Source: Paenibacillaceae bacterium
GTDB lineage: Bacteria > Bacillota > Bacilli > Paenibacillales > Paenibacillaceae
Direction of reading: 5' to 3'
Assembly (NCBI GenBank): GCA_004134985.1
Contig: REGQ01000002.1
Location: 151,232 to 215,231 of the forward strand
DNA length: 64,000 bases
The position numbers were made by a program, and so were the translations under genes. Every line of letters starts with the position of its first letter. The stretch's first letter is position 1. Positions 8,441 through 17,629 of the stretch are shown here, one piece after another. Under the pieces are notes generated by a model. The model was not told where the DNA came from, searched no databases, and saw only the letters and a list, made by a program, of their open reading frames with translations.

Positions 8441-11265
8441 TGCTGAAGGCCAAGCAATTTCTTAACGATGGCAAAATGATCTATCCTCCTGGTTCTTACC
8501 CTGCCGATCCGATGATTAGTATAATTATGCCTACCTATTGCCGCGGGTCCAACGGATACCTGCGGCGAGCCATTGAGAGTGTTCTGAAGCAGAGCTTCAA
8601 AAATTATGAACTCATTATTGTAGACGACGGATCAACTGACGGCACAGCCGGAGTCATTGCGGAAATGCAGGCGCTAGACTCCCGTATTCTGCATATTCGC
8701 CATGAGACGAATTGCGGCTTGCCTGCCTTACGGATCAATGAAGGATTGGACATCGCACGCGGCAAATACATTGCATACCAGTTTGATGACTGCCAGTGGC
8801 TGCCCGATGCGCTGCAGCATCTCCATACAGCAATCATCGCGGCCGGGAAGCCATGTCTCGTTTACGGAAAATGTCTGTTTCAAACAGGTGACAGTGAACA
8901 GGTTCTCGGAAAAAGATTCGACTATGCCGAATTAACTCAAGGCAACCAGCTTGCCGGCAACAGCGTGCTGCATCCGCGGTCGTTTGTTGAGGAATTGGGC
9001 GGCTATGATTACCATATCGTTATGAAGCGCCTGAACGACTGGGATTTATGGCAGAGGTGGAACAAGCGTTATCCTTTTATTTTCGTGGATCAATTGATTG
9101 CTCGGATCGACAGTGGAACAGAACACTCCCTGGCCTCGACATCCCCTTATGATTTAACTGGTGTGCGGGTCATGCTGGACTTGACAAACCGGATGAACAG
9201 ATTGCTGCCCCCTAACTGGGCAGAAGGCTATCTGGATGATCTTTCTCCAGTGAAGCGCGCCTATTCCCCCGAGTTAGTCGACGAGCTGTGGCGGCTTCAT
9301 CTTGCACCTTGGTATGAACAGCATGCTCCACAGCTCCTGGATCAGCCGGAGTATGGCCAGCACACCGAAAAAACGGCCAATTCATTGCTCGTAACGAAAA
9401 TGGGGTTTGACCCATCTGTCGATATTACCATTTTGAACTTTCTCTCGGTGCCTGACAGCAATGTAGAAGCTTGCTTTATTCCATCTAACCAATTGACCCC
9501 GGATGATCTGAAACTGGCAGACGTCAATATCTTCCACCGCAGTTTTTATAGATCAACCAATGAGCTTCAAGAAAAATCACTGGAGTTCAACCGCCCCGTC
9601 ATGTATATGATGGATGACGACTTGCTTGGCCTGCATGAGCTAGGTCCCGAATTCAGCTGTTTTGCCCCTGGAGAGCCATTCCAGAAAGAACTGGTCCAGC
9701 ATATCGCCACGGCCGACATGGTCGCCGTCTACTCGCCGGTTGTCGCCGATGCGGTGCGCTCGATTAACCCGCGGGTCAAAGATCTGCGAACGAATATTTT
9801 GGCAAAGTACATTGAACGCCATCCTGAGCCGCGCCGTCCCAAAGGTCCGTTTCGTATCTGCTTCGCCGGTACTGATGCACGCAAGCAGGAATTCCAGAAA
9901 CTTTTCCCTGCCCTAGTGCAATTTTCAGCCGAGATGGGCGATCAGCTCGAAATTCACTTTTGGGGGTTTGCTCCGGAAGGATTGCCTGCCCTTCGCTGCC
10001 CTGTCTTCTATGAGCCGCAATCTCTCAGCTACACGGAATATATTCTTCGTCTTCGAGGGGCGCAATTTGATGTCATGCTCTCCCCGCTTGATGACAGCAG
10101 CAGAGCAAAAAAGGGAAAATGCCCGATCAAATATTTGGAAATCACAGCGGCGCGCAGCATTGGCATTTATTCTTATGCACACCCGTATGCGCTCATCGAG
10201 CATAACCTACACGGGATTAAAGCTTCGAACACGCCTGAAGCCTGGCTTGAAGCGCTGCGCTATGCCTGGAAGCTCGGACCGGAAGGACGGGAACAGATTT
10301 TCCAAGCTGCACGAAAAGATATTTTAGCGGAATACACGACTGAAGCGCAAAGCAGCTCATTCCAAACGATCGTTGAAACAACGATGCTCCACGCTATGCT
10401 TCGTGAGAAAAGAAAAGAGAACGGCGTTCCGGATTACGCGTTAATTATTAACGCCGGAGGGGACGACGCTGCGGCACGCAAATTACTGCGGAGTGCTGCG
10501 ACGCTCAAGGGATATGGTTTTCAACCGAAGGTAAGTCTGTTGGGCGAAGAAAAGCTGCACCACGCTCCCGACTACAAACATTTCGCTGCGTCGCATGGTC
10601 TGGAAATGGTTTCCCATACGGACAATGCATCTCTGGATTCATGGCTCGGCAGCCATAACTTTTCCTGGATTCATGCGGCGAATTTTGACCCGGACTTGTC
10701 GGCGCTAAGCCAAAGACGTTCTATTCCCGCTATGTTGGGAATGCCTTTCGCAGAAAACGCCCATTCGTCAGAAACTGCTGAATTTCTTTCACCGCAACAA
10801 TTACATTACATCGTTAAAAGCTACCGTCAATTAGTCAGTCAATGGTGGCATACGAGGACGATAGCTGTAGAGGAAGTGGAATTGAGCCCGCCGGCTCCCG
10901 AACAGCCGCCTGCAGAGCCTCCATCCGTTAATAACGACACTGCTGCCGCGCCTCTTATTGCCCGCAAGCACCATGAAGCCGGCAAACTGCCTAAAATAAA
11001 AAAAAGACGCAAGTTAAAGCTGGCCAGAAGAAGAAAAAAGCTGACATCAAAACAAAAACGAGCCAAATTAAAAAGAAGGAAATTGGGAAAAGCCGCTTTA
11101 CTACGCCGCTACAGAAAAGGGAGAAAACCGCTTAAGGGAGCACGGGGCAAAAGTAAGCTGAAGCGCGCTTACGCAACAAAACGGGGAACGAGAAAGATAA
11201 AAAAAGCCTCAGCCAAGTCCAAACGCTCTACGAAGGCATTGCGCCGCAAAAAACGAGCCGCCTGA
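8440..11265 (+). CDS. Two-domain glycosyltransferase with polycationic tail
   Basis: Protein of 941 residues. Residues about 25-240 form a GT-A family 2 domain (ISIIMPTYCRG, IIVDDGSTDG, later NDWDLWQRW). Residues about 325-640 resemble a GT-B/family 1 fold (FRICFAGTDARKQEFQKLFP, KCPIKYLEITAARSIGIYS). A variable region and a Pro-rich linker follow. The last 93 residues (848-940) are about half Lys/Arg (49 of 93) with no acidic residue. AAAGGAG precedes the ATG, which shares a base with the previous stop. The tail could bind an anionic polymer such as wall teichoic acid or DNA; this is inference. Confidence 0.88.
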   Translation: MLKAKQFLNDGKMIYPPGSYPADPMISIIMPTYCRGSNGYLRRAIESVLKQSFKNYELIIVDDGSTDGTAGVIAEMQALDSRILHIRHETNCGLPALRINEGLDIARGKYIAYQFDDCQWLPDALQHLHTAIIAAGKPCLVYGKCLFQTGDSEQVLGKRFDYAELTQGNQLAGNSVLHPRSFVEELGGYDYHIVMKRLNDWDLWQRWNKRYPFIFVDQLIARIDSGTEHSLASTSPYDLTGVRVMLDLTNRMNRLLPPNWAEGYLDDLSPVKRAYSPELVDELWRLHLAPWYEQHAPQLLDQPEYGQHTEKTANSLLVTKMGFDPSVDITILNFLSVPDSNVEACFIPSNQLTPDDLKLADVNIFHRSFYRSTNELQEKSLEFNRPVMYMMDDDLLGLHELGPEFSCFAPGEPFQKELVQHIATADMVAVYSPVVADAVRSINPRVKDLRTNILAKYIERHPEPRRPKGPFRICFAGTDARKQEFQKLFPALVQFSAEMGDQLEIHFWGFAPEGLPALRCPVFYEPQSLSYTEYILRLRGAQFDVMLSPLDDSSRAKKGKCPIKYLEITAARSIGIYSYAHPYALIEHNLHGIKASNTPEAWLEALRYAWKLGPEGREQIFQAARKDILAEYTTEAQSSSFQTIVETTMLHAMLREKRKENGVPDYALIINAGGDDAAARKLLRSAATLKGYGFQPKVSLLGEEKLHHAPDYKHFAASHGLEMVSHTDNASLDSWLGSHNFSWIHAANFDPDLSALSQRRSIPAMLGMPFAENAHSSETAEFLSPQQLHYIVKSYRQLVSQWWHTRTIAVEEVELSPPAPEQPPAEPPSVNNDTAAAPLIARKHHEAGKLPKIKKRRKLKLARRRKKLTSKQKRAKLKRRKLGKAALLRRYRKGRKPLKGARGKSKLKRAYATKRGTRKIKKASAKSKRSTKALRRKKRAA

Positions 11266-11288
11266 TATGACTCGTTTTTTTTTTGCGG
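11244..11288. terminator. Bidirectional terminator
   Basis: A stem pairs CCGCAAAAAACGAG with CTCGTTTTTT...GCGG around a 13-base loop that contains the glycosyltransferase stop codon. It has a T run on the plus strand and an A run before it, so it can end transcription from both convergent units. Confidence 0.85.
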
Positions 11289-11301
11289 AACTTCTCTCTT
11301 C

Positions 11302-12801
11302 CTATTCGTGTTTTTGGACCATCCGCTCATGCAGAAAATCGACGACATGCGCAACCTTCATCTCCTCCGGGTTGCCGTGTCTTAGTACGCCAAGCTTCAT
11401 CTGCAGCAGACAGCCCGGATTGCTTGTAAGCAAATATTGCGCGCCGGTCGCATTGGCATGAACCATCTTATGATCCAGCAATTGACCGGCCATCTCCGGC
11501 TGGGTCAAATTGTAGATTCCCGCTGATCCGCAGCAGCGATCAGCTTCCGCCATCTCCACAAATTGCGCGCCCGCCACTTCACGCATCAAGCGGCGAGGCG
11601 CGTCCGAGCTGCGCATCACATTGCGCAGATGGCAGCTATCCTGGTAAGTGACGCGAACGCCGTCTTGGCTGGCGCAGCTGCCGCCATGGCTATCGTCTTG
11701 GCTTTGACTGTGGCTGCGGCCCTCGTGACTGTGTTGGCAACCTGCCGCGCCTGTCCCGCCACCGCAGCCCGCTTCATGCGGCTGCGGCGCCTGGGCTGCC
11801 GCTTCGGCAAACGCCGGCAGCCTGCCGAAGCGGACAAGCAGGTCGCTTACATCGAGCGCCCGCTTGGCGAACCAATCCGCATCCGCCTGCCATTGCGGGT
11901 CATCATGCAACAGATGATCGTATTCTACGAGAATCGCTCCGCAGCCCCCCGCATTAGATACAATGTAGTCCACATTCGCTTCTTTGAAAGCCTGAATATT
12001 GCTGCGCGCCAATGCCTTCGCGTCTGTTGTCTCTCCGCTGTGGGCGTGAAGCGCGCCGCAGCAGTTCTGCGTCTCTGGAATGACCACCTCAAATCCGGCG
12101 GCCGTCAGCAGTTCTACGGTATGCACATTGGTCTGTGTAAACAGCGTATCCATCAGACAACCGCGAAACAGGCCGACCTTGGCAACCGCCGTACCCGCAG
12201 CAGGGTGATGATTTCCGATCAACTGGACCACACCGCGGGATGAAGCGTCAGGCAGAATTCGCTCCATCTCTTGCAGATGCGCCGGGAACAGCTTCATCGC
12301 CCCGCTGCTCCGCGCCAGCTTCTGCAGCCCAGAACGCTGGTACAACTGCAGCGCGCCGCCGAGCACCCGCATCCTGCCCTGCTTGGGAAACAACTCCTTA
12401 AATACGGTTCGCCGCACCAGCTTCACCCAGCCGCGATGCGAATCGGTATGATCTTCAATCGCGTCGCGCGTCTGCTCGATAAGCTGCCCGTATTTCACAT
12501 CAGCCGGGCAAGCCGGCTCACATGCACGGCAGCCCAGGCAGTGGTTCATCTGTTCCTCAAACGCCTGATCAGGCGCCATAATGCCATCAGCAACAGCTTT
12601 CATCAAGGCGATTCGGCCCCGCGGCGACTCTGCCTCAATGCCTGTCTCGCGAAAGGTCGGACAAGCCGGCAGACAGAAGCCGCAGCGCATGCAGTTCGTC
12701 AACTGTTCTTCATCAAGGCGCAGCTTCAGTTTTTCCGCAAGCGGATTCAAGCTTGTGCTGCTGCTGTTGCGGACAGCCAGTGATTGTTCAGCCACGGTCA
12801 A
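11302..12801 (-). CDS. glcF: Glycolate/lactate oxidase iron-sulfur subunit GlcF
   Basis: Iron-sulfur subunit of 499 residues that takes electrons from the FAD subunit. Two 4Fe-4S motifs are visible, CMRCGFCLPACP (37-48) and CLGCRACEPACP (88-99), followed by two CCG-type domains (NCCGALHAHSG near 247, RCCGSAG in the C-terminal part). Residues about 335-381 are a Cys/His/Ser-rich insertion. The TTG at 12801 sits just after GGTGG and overlaps the end of glcD by 14 bp; a GTG two codons later is an alternative. Function follows the family; substrate could be glycolate or lactate. Confidence 0.9.
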   Translation of the reverse strand: MTVAEQSLAVRNSSSTSLNPLAEKLKLRLDEEQLTNCMRCGFCLPACPTFRETGIEAESPRGRIALMKAVADGIMAPDQAFEEQMNHCLGCRACEPACPADVKYGQLIEQTRDAIEDHTDSHRGWVKLVRRTVFKELFPKQGRMRVLGGALQLYQRSGLQKLARSSGAMKLFPAHLQEMERILPDASSRGVVQLIGNHHPAAGTAVAKVGLFRGCLMDTLFTQTNVHTVELLTAAGFEVVIPETQNCCGALHAHSGETTDAKALARSNIQAFKEANVDYIVSNAGGCGAILVEYDHLLHDDPQWQADADWFAKRALDVSDLLVRFGRLPAFAEAAAQAPQPHEAGCGGGTGAAGCQHSHEGRSHSQSQDDSHGGSCASQDGVRVTYQDSCHLRNVMRSSDAPRRLMREVAGAQFVEMAEADRCCGSAGIYNLTQPEMAGQLLDHKMVHANATGAQYLLTSNPGCLLQMKLGVLRHGNPEEMKVAHVVDFLHERMVQKHE

Positions 12802-14203
12802 TCACCACCCGTTTGCGTGATTCCTTAGCGAACACTTTGCCAGGGTTAAGCAGATTGTGAGGGTCAAACGCCAGCTTGATCGCTTTCATCACTTCAATGC
12901 CTGCCGGGCCGATCTTCCATTCCAAAAACGGCGATTTGACCAGACCAACGCCATGCTCCCCGGTAATCGTCCCGCCAAGACTGATTGCCGCTTCGAAAAT
13001 TTCTGCAAAGGCTGCCTCAACACGGTGGACCTCCTCCTGATCCCGAGCGTCCGTCGTCGCTGTCGGGTGCAGATTGCCGTCGCCAGCATGGCCGAAGGTA
13101 CAGATCGTAACGTTGTATTTGTCCGCAATCCGGTTGATCTCCAGCACCATGTCAGCAATTTTCGAACGGGGCACGGTAGCATCCTCCAGAATGGTTGTCG
13201 GCCGCAGCCGCGCCAGTGCAGTGAAGGCGCTGCGCCTTGCGGTCAGCAGCTTCAATGCCTCCTCCTCACTCGCAGCGACGGTAACGCGCGCCGCTTGCTC
13301 CTCCCGGCAAATCGCTTCGATGCGCGCAATATCGCGCTCTACCGTCTCCAGGTCGCCGTCCTGTTCAATAAGCAGAATCGCAGCCATATCGAGCGGCAGA
13401 CCGAGCTTCGCGAAATCATCGACGACGCGAATCGTCGGATTGTCCAAAAACTCAAGCGTGGCCGGAATAATCCGGTTTTCAATAACTTTGGAAACCGTGC
13501 GCGCGGCCGCATAAATATCCTTATACATCGCCAGCATCGTCTTCTTCGCTTTCGGCGGCGGAATTAGCCGCAGTGTCGCTTCTGTAATAACAGCAAGCGT
13601 GCCTTCCGAGCCGACCAGCAGCTTGGTCAGATCGTATCCGGCGACGTCCTTCATGAGCTTGCCGCCTGTCTTTATCACTTCGCCGCTGGCCAGCACCGCC
13701 TCCAGACCGATGACGTAATCCTTGGTCGTACCATATTTTAATCCGCGCAAGCCGCCGGAGCATTCGGCGATATTGCCACCGATCGTCGAGATCGCCATGC
13801 TGCTCGGATCAGGCGGATAGAACAGCCCAAGCGACTCCACATGGGCAATAAAGGATTTCGTAATCAATCCGGGCTGCACCGTCGCCGTCAAATTTTCCAG
13901 ATCCACTTCCAAAATCTTGTTCATCCGGTGCATGACCAGCACAACACCGCCTTCAATCGGGACGGTGCCGCCGCACAGATTCGTGCCTGAGCCACGGCTG
14001 ACAAGCGGAATGCGATGGCGGCTCAGCACCTTCATCACTCCGGCAACCTGAGCCGTATCTGCCGGATAGACGACACAATCCGGCAGCGTTTGCAGCATCG
14101 GTGTGCCATCATAAGAATGGGTAACAAGCGACTGCGGGTCGTCCTTGACATATTCCTGTCCGACAATCGCCTGCAATTGTTGCTTTACATCGGCTTGCAG
14201 CAT
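12788..14203 (-). CDS. glcD: Glycolate/lactate oxidase FAD subunit GlcD
   Basis: FAD-linked oxidase of 471 residues. The PP-loop FAD-binding region includes RGSGTNLCGGTVPIEGGVV and NIAECSGGLRGLKYGTTKDYV; the C-terminal domain carries the metal/substrate motif FGHAGDGNLHP and ends GGTITGEHGVG. GAGGAG lies before the ATG at 14203; the six extra codons upstream overlap that site. It oxidises a 2-hydroxy acid and passes electrons to GlcF, with which it overlaps. The divergent FCD regulator is the probable controller. No GlcE-type second FAD subunit is present, as is common in Bacillota. Confidence 0.92.
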   Translation of the reverse strand: MLQADVKQQLQAIVGQEYVKDDPQSLVTHSYDGTPMLQTLPDCVVYPADTAQVAGVMKVLSRHRIPLVSRGSGTNLCGGTVPIEGGVVLVMHRMNKILEVDLENLTATVQPGLITKSFIAHVESLGLFYPPDPSSMAISTIGGNIAECSGGLRGLKYGTTKDYVIGLEAVLASGEVIKTGGKLMKDVAGYDLTKLLVGSEGTLAVITEATLRLIPPPKAKKTMLAMYKDIYAAARTVSKVIENRIIPATLEFLDNPTIRVVDDFAKLGLPLDMAAILLIEQDGDLETVERDIARIEAICREEQAARVTVAASEEEALKLLTARRSAFTALARLRPTTILEDATVPRSKIADMVLEINRIADKYNVTICTFGHAGDGNLHPTATTDARDQEEVHRVEAAFAEIFEAAISLGGTITGEHGVGLVKSPFLEWKIGPAGIEVMKAIKLAFDPHNLLNPGKVFAKESRKRVVIDRG

Positions 14204-14278
14204 GTTGAATACACTCCTCACAGATCATAATCATTAACAATCCATATTGATCAGGTCATCTGATGACTTTCGTTAAAA

Positions 14279-14294
14279 TTTAGTATACACTAAA
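14279..14294. promoter_or_regulatory. Candidate operator between glcD and the GntR gene
   Basis: TTTAGT and ACTAAA form a perfect 16-bp palindrome with a 4-base centre in the divergent intergenic region. Position and symmetry suit binding of the FCD regulator encoded alongside. Assignment is by inference only. Confidence 0.45.
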
Positions 14295-14350
14295 ATAAAA
14301 GCTGGTGAAAGATGATTTTTTGGAAAATGAGGCATGGACGGAGGATGACA

Positions 14351-15076
14351 ATGAATCCTATCGATCAGCGCCCGCTCAAAAGTTCGGAGTGGGTGCTCGG
14401 CGATTTAAAAAAACAATTAGCCGAAGGCGGACTTGCCCCAGGGGATCGCCTGCCCTCGGTTGTTGATCTGGCGGCGCGGTACCAAGTGGGAAGATCGACG
14501 ATACGTGAAGCGCTGAGCGCTCTCAAAGCGATGGGACTGCTGGACATACGCCAGGGCGGCGGCACATTCGTCAAAGCTGCGCCCGTGCAGCAGCCCCCCC
14601 ACCCTGGGGCAGACAACCCGGAATCATGGGTTAACCGGGCCGAGTCGCTCCGCCATCTGCTGGAGGTGCGGCGCGTGCTCGAAACCGGCTGCGCATCGCT
14701 GGCAGCCAAAAACCGGAACGCGCACGACCTGGAAGCGCTGAGCGCAGCACTGCACAGCATGGAGCAGCAGCGCAATAACGAAGCGTTCAGCGAGCAAGCC
14801 GATGTGCAGTTCCACCAGCTGATCGCCGCCGCTACCCATAACCCCGGGCTCGGCGAGCTGATGGAATCGATGTCCCAGAAACTGCATGACAGTATGAAAG
14901 ATATGCGCGCACTCTGGTTTTATGCACATCGTCAGACGGCAGAGCGGCTGCTTCAAGAGCACCGGTCCATCTATGAAGCGATCGCCGCTGGCGACTCAGC
15001 CGAAGCAGCGGCGCGGATGGAGCTGCACATTGCCAAAGTAGAGCAGGTGCTTAACGAGAACGGGGCCGGCAACTGA
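14351..15076 (+). CDS. GntR/FadR-family (FCD) regulator
   Basis: Regulator of 241 residues with an N-terminal winged helix-turn-helix (LPSVVDLAARYQVGRSTIREALSAL, about 35-60, cut here to its key residues) and an all-helical FCD ligand domain (about 95-235). Metal-ligand type histidines are visible in VQFHQLI and EHRSIYEAI. GGAGG precedes the ATG at 14351 by 6 bases. It is divergent from glcDF, the usual arrangement for LldR/GlcC-type regulators responding to lactate or glycolate, so it most likely controls those genes. Confidence 0.88.
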   Translation: MNPIDQRPLKSSEWVLGDLKKQLAEGGLAPGDRLPSVVDLAARYQVGRSTIREALSALKAMGLLDIRQGGGTFVKAAPVQQPPHPGADNPESWVNRAESLRHLLEVRRVLETGCASLAAKNRNAHDLEALSAALHSMEQQRNNEAFSEQADVQFHQLIAAATHNPGLGELMESMSQKLHDSMKDMRALWFYAHRQTAERLLQEHRSIYEAIAAGDSAEAAARMELHIAKVEQVLNENGAGN

Positions 15077-15079
15077 CGA

Positions 15080-15991
15080 TCAGTTTTGCAATAGCCGGAC
15101 AGCGCGGGCGTTCGCCTCGACCTGTTCGGCATTTTTGCAGCCGGGGATGACGCAGCTGACGACCGGATTTTGCAGGCACCAGGCAAGCGCCCATTCCGAC
15201 ATCGGCACTCCCTCCGGCACTTCGGTGTTGCCAATATGCTCAATCTCCTCCAGCAGCTGCTCATGAGCCTGCCGCTGCTCCGGCGTTACAGTGCGGGAAG
15301 AACGCACATCGTTAGCCGGGAACGTCGACGCTTTGTTGTATTTGCCGCTTAGGAAACCGCTGGCCAGCGGCACCCGCGCCAGAACACCCAGGTTCTGCCG
15401 CTCGCATGACGGGAACACTTCCTGTTCCGGCTTGCGGTTCACCCGATTGTAGACCACCTGTATGGTATCTGCGTGAACTTCGGATGCCCGATCAGTCTGC
15501 CATACATTGTCGTTAGCGCCAATGGAGAGGCCCAGATGAACAATTTTACCTGCCTGCTTCTGCTTGTCCAGCATTGTCCACAGCTCATCATTCTGGAAGA
15601 AATCGTTGGACAGCGAATGATACTGATACAAATCGACATAGTCCGTACCCAGCGCGCGCAGGGAGTCTTCGAGCTGCTTCTGCACATCATCCGCGTTGCA
15701 GCGAGTATCGCGGTTGAATTTTGCATTGAAATGATGGCCGAACTTGGTCGCAATAATCCAGTCCGACCGGTTGTCCTCCTTCAGGTATCCCCCTATGAGC
15801 CGTTCAGAAAGATGATCGCCATAGCATTCCGCCGTATCAATCAGATTAATGCCTAGTTCTTTCCCTTTGCCAAGTATCGCATTTACTTCTTCCTGTGTAT
15901 AATCAACGCCCCACTCCCCGCCAAATTGATAGGTTCCAAGGCCGATAACCGATACATTCAAGCCCGTCCGTCCCAAAATTCTGTACTCCAT
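15080..15991 (-). CDS. Aldo/keto reductase
   Basis: NAD(P)H-dependent aldo/keto reductase of 303 residues with a TIM-barrel fold. The catalytic tetrad is readable: Asp and Tyr in NLIDTAECYGD, Lys in WIIATKFGHH and His in DLYQYHSL. The C-terminus SCVIPGCKNAEQVEANA is the cofactor-phosphate region. AAAGGAGG lies before the ATG. It converges with the GntR gene at a 3-bp gap. Substrate is unknown; the small-molecule aldehyde/ketone range of this family is broad. Confidence 0.9.
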   Translation of the reverse strand: MEYRILGRTGLNVSVIGLGTYQFGGEWGVDYTQEEVNAILGKGKELGINLIDTAECYGDHLSERLIGGYLKEDNRSDWIIATKFGHHFNAKFNRDTRCNADDVQKQLEDSLRALGTDYVDLYQYHSLSNDFFQNDELWTMLDKQKQAGKIVHLGLSIGANDNVWQTDRASEVHADTIQVVYNRVNRKPEQEVFPSCERQNLGVLARVPLASGFLSGKYNKASTFPANDVRSSRTVTPEQRQAHEQLLEEIEHIGNTEVPEGVPMSEWALAWCLQNPVVSCVIPGCKNAEQVEANARAVRLLQN

Positions 15992-16012
15992 TCCAATTCC
16001 TCCTTTGTGTTA

Positions 16013-16098
16013 GTTAAGTGCATTCGTGTTGGATCAGTACTTTGGTATTCGTTAAGTGCATTCGTGTTGGATCAGTACGTTTGTGTTGGTTAAGCGCA
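16013..16098. repeat. 38-bp tandem repeat, about 2.3 copies
   Basis: GTTAAGTGCATTCGTGTTGG recurs at 16013 and 16051 and in truncated, diverged form at 16089, an exact 38-bp period. It sits directly upstream of the aldo/keto reductase gene and could affect its promoter. Confidence 0.85.
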
Positions 16099-16770
16099 TA
16101 TTGCGAAATGAATCTCTGTTGCAGCATCGAACTCTATTATACGACAAATCAGAAGAAATTGGACTCATAGCCGCTGGCGTTGGCGGACAGACGATCACTA
16201 GCCTCGCATAAAAGCTAACACAAAAAAAGTATATAGATTAAATAGCTCCGTCTAAAAACCAGTGGTTGCCATGATCCGCGCTCAAAGCAAAGGTGGCCAT
16301 GTAGAATTCTAACGCTGATGAGCGGCGCTATTTGGGGAAATCCGGCCCCATAATTATTCTAAGGAAACTGAGCCACCTTATTTATAGAAAATCGCACGAT
16401 TTTAGCCGTCATAGGGGGAATAAGCGCTGTTGCAAGCGTTAGAGTTGTAAAAGGGTCATTTTACGCCATTTAAGCGCTGTGGCAAGCGTTAGCGCAAGAT
16501 CCCTACGAACACCTACGAAATAGACAGCACCTTAACAAGGAAACATGACGGTTAGTCAGCCATCATCAATACTGCCTCTAGATGAACTTGCCGGATCGAC
16601 ACCACCAATTATGCCCCACAGATGGAACTTGCCGGATCGCTATTGAGAGGATATTATACAGTTGTCAATGTGTTATCCAAGTCATTCGATGCCATATTAG
16701 AGTGATCTCTGTCTTATCCCTTACATGAATGTTTGGCAGGACATAGAAGCGCGCGCAGTCTGAGATTTCA

Positions 16771-16890
16771 TTGGGTTCATTAGGTTTTTCGAGTTCATTG
16801 GGTTCATCAGGTTCATCAGGTTCATCAGGTTCATCGCATTCATCAGGTTCATCGAGTTCATCGCATTCATCAGGTGCATCGCTTCATTAA
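16771..16890. repeat. 9-bp GGTTCATCA array
   Basis: About a dozen imperfect nonamers of the form GGTTCATCA or GCATTCATC. It is similar in period and in the GGTTC core to the array near 900, but on inspection the units are not identical. No gene is visible. Confidence 0.8.
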
Positions 16891-17075
16891 GTCCATTAGG
16901 TTTGAAATTCTGAGGTTCTGCTCATTTCTTATTACACATTTAAACGCTATAATAATTCAGCAGAATCATCTTCTCGACATGTTTGTACAAAAATCGGCAT
17001 CATTTGAAACTTTGTCAGAGGTTTTCCGTATTTTGTAACAATATGTTTGCTAAACAAATTGAAGGGGGAAGCAAA

Positions 17076-17627
17076 ATGTTTATTCTTTTGGGAGCCGCAG
17101 TGGTTATCCTGTTAGCCGTAATCATTATTTATAACGGCCTTGTATCGGCAAGAAACAATGTAAGAGAAGCATTCGCCGCTATCGACATCTACTTGCAGCA
17201 GCGATTCGATGCGCTTAGCAAGGTCGCGGAATCCGTTGTAGCCTATGCCCAACATGAGCGCGGCACGCTGAACGAGGTGACTCGCCTGCGCAATCAGCTT
17301 GGCAGCATGAACGATGATGAGAAGGTAAACGCCTATCACAAGATGGATCGTCTCGTCGAGGGGTTGAATGTCCAGGTCGAGAACTACCCCGATCTGAAAG
17401 CCAGTGCCAACTTTGTTCATTTGCAAAAAACAGTTAACGATCTGGAAGAAAAGCTGTCGGCAAGCCGCCGAACGTACAATGCCCGTGTTAATACGTATAA
17501 TACGAAAATCCAGATGTTCCCAACCAATATTTTCGCGAGTATGATGAATTTTGAGCCGAAGCAGTTGCTCATTGTCGATGAAGCGAAAAAACAGGATGTT
17601 GATCTGGCATCCCTTCTGCGGGGTTAG
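17076..17627 (+). CDS. lemA: LemA family protein
   Basis: LemA protein of 183 residues: one N-terminal membrane segment (FILLGAAVVILLAVIIIYNGLV) then a helical cytoplasmic or surface domain with VREAFAAIDIYLQQRFDAL and the conserved YNTKIQMFPTNIFA. The ATG at 17076 follows GAAGGGGG at 8 bases; the upstream extension has no ribosome site. LemA genes commonly pair with a partner membrane protein, here the DUF3137 gene two bases downstream. Function of the family is not settled, so I give none beyond membrane-associated. Confidence 0.93.
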   Translation: MFILLGAAVVILLAVIIIYNGLVSARNNVREAFAAIDIYLQQRFDALSKVAESVVAYAQHERGTLNEVTRLRNQLGSMNDDEKVNAYHKMDRLVEGLNVQVENYPDLKASANFVHLQKTVNDLEEKLSASRRTYNARVNTYNTKIQMFPTNIFASMMNFEPKQLLIVDEAKKQDVDLASLLRG

Positions 17628-17629
17628 CC

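Larger units (their letters stand above)
15992..17075. other. Gene-free stretch with several repeat types
   Basis: About 1.1 kb with no credible gene. It contains a 38-bp tandem repeat next to the reductase start, two direct copies of TAAGCGCTGTNGCAAGCGTT at 16421 and 16471, two copies of an AACTTGCCGGATCG element near 16580 and 16627, and a 9-bp array. The promoter of lemA should lie in the last 150 bp. Confidence 0.65.

Noticed and set aside
12857-13567. Long plus-strand open frame opposite glcD
   Set aside because: High-GC shadow of glcD, with no ribosome site or family.
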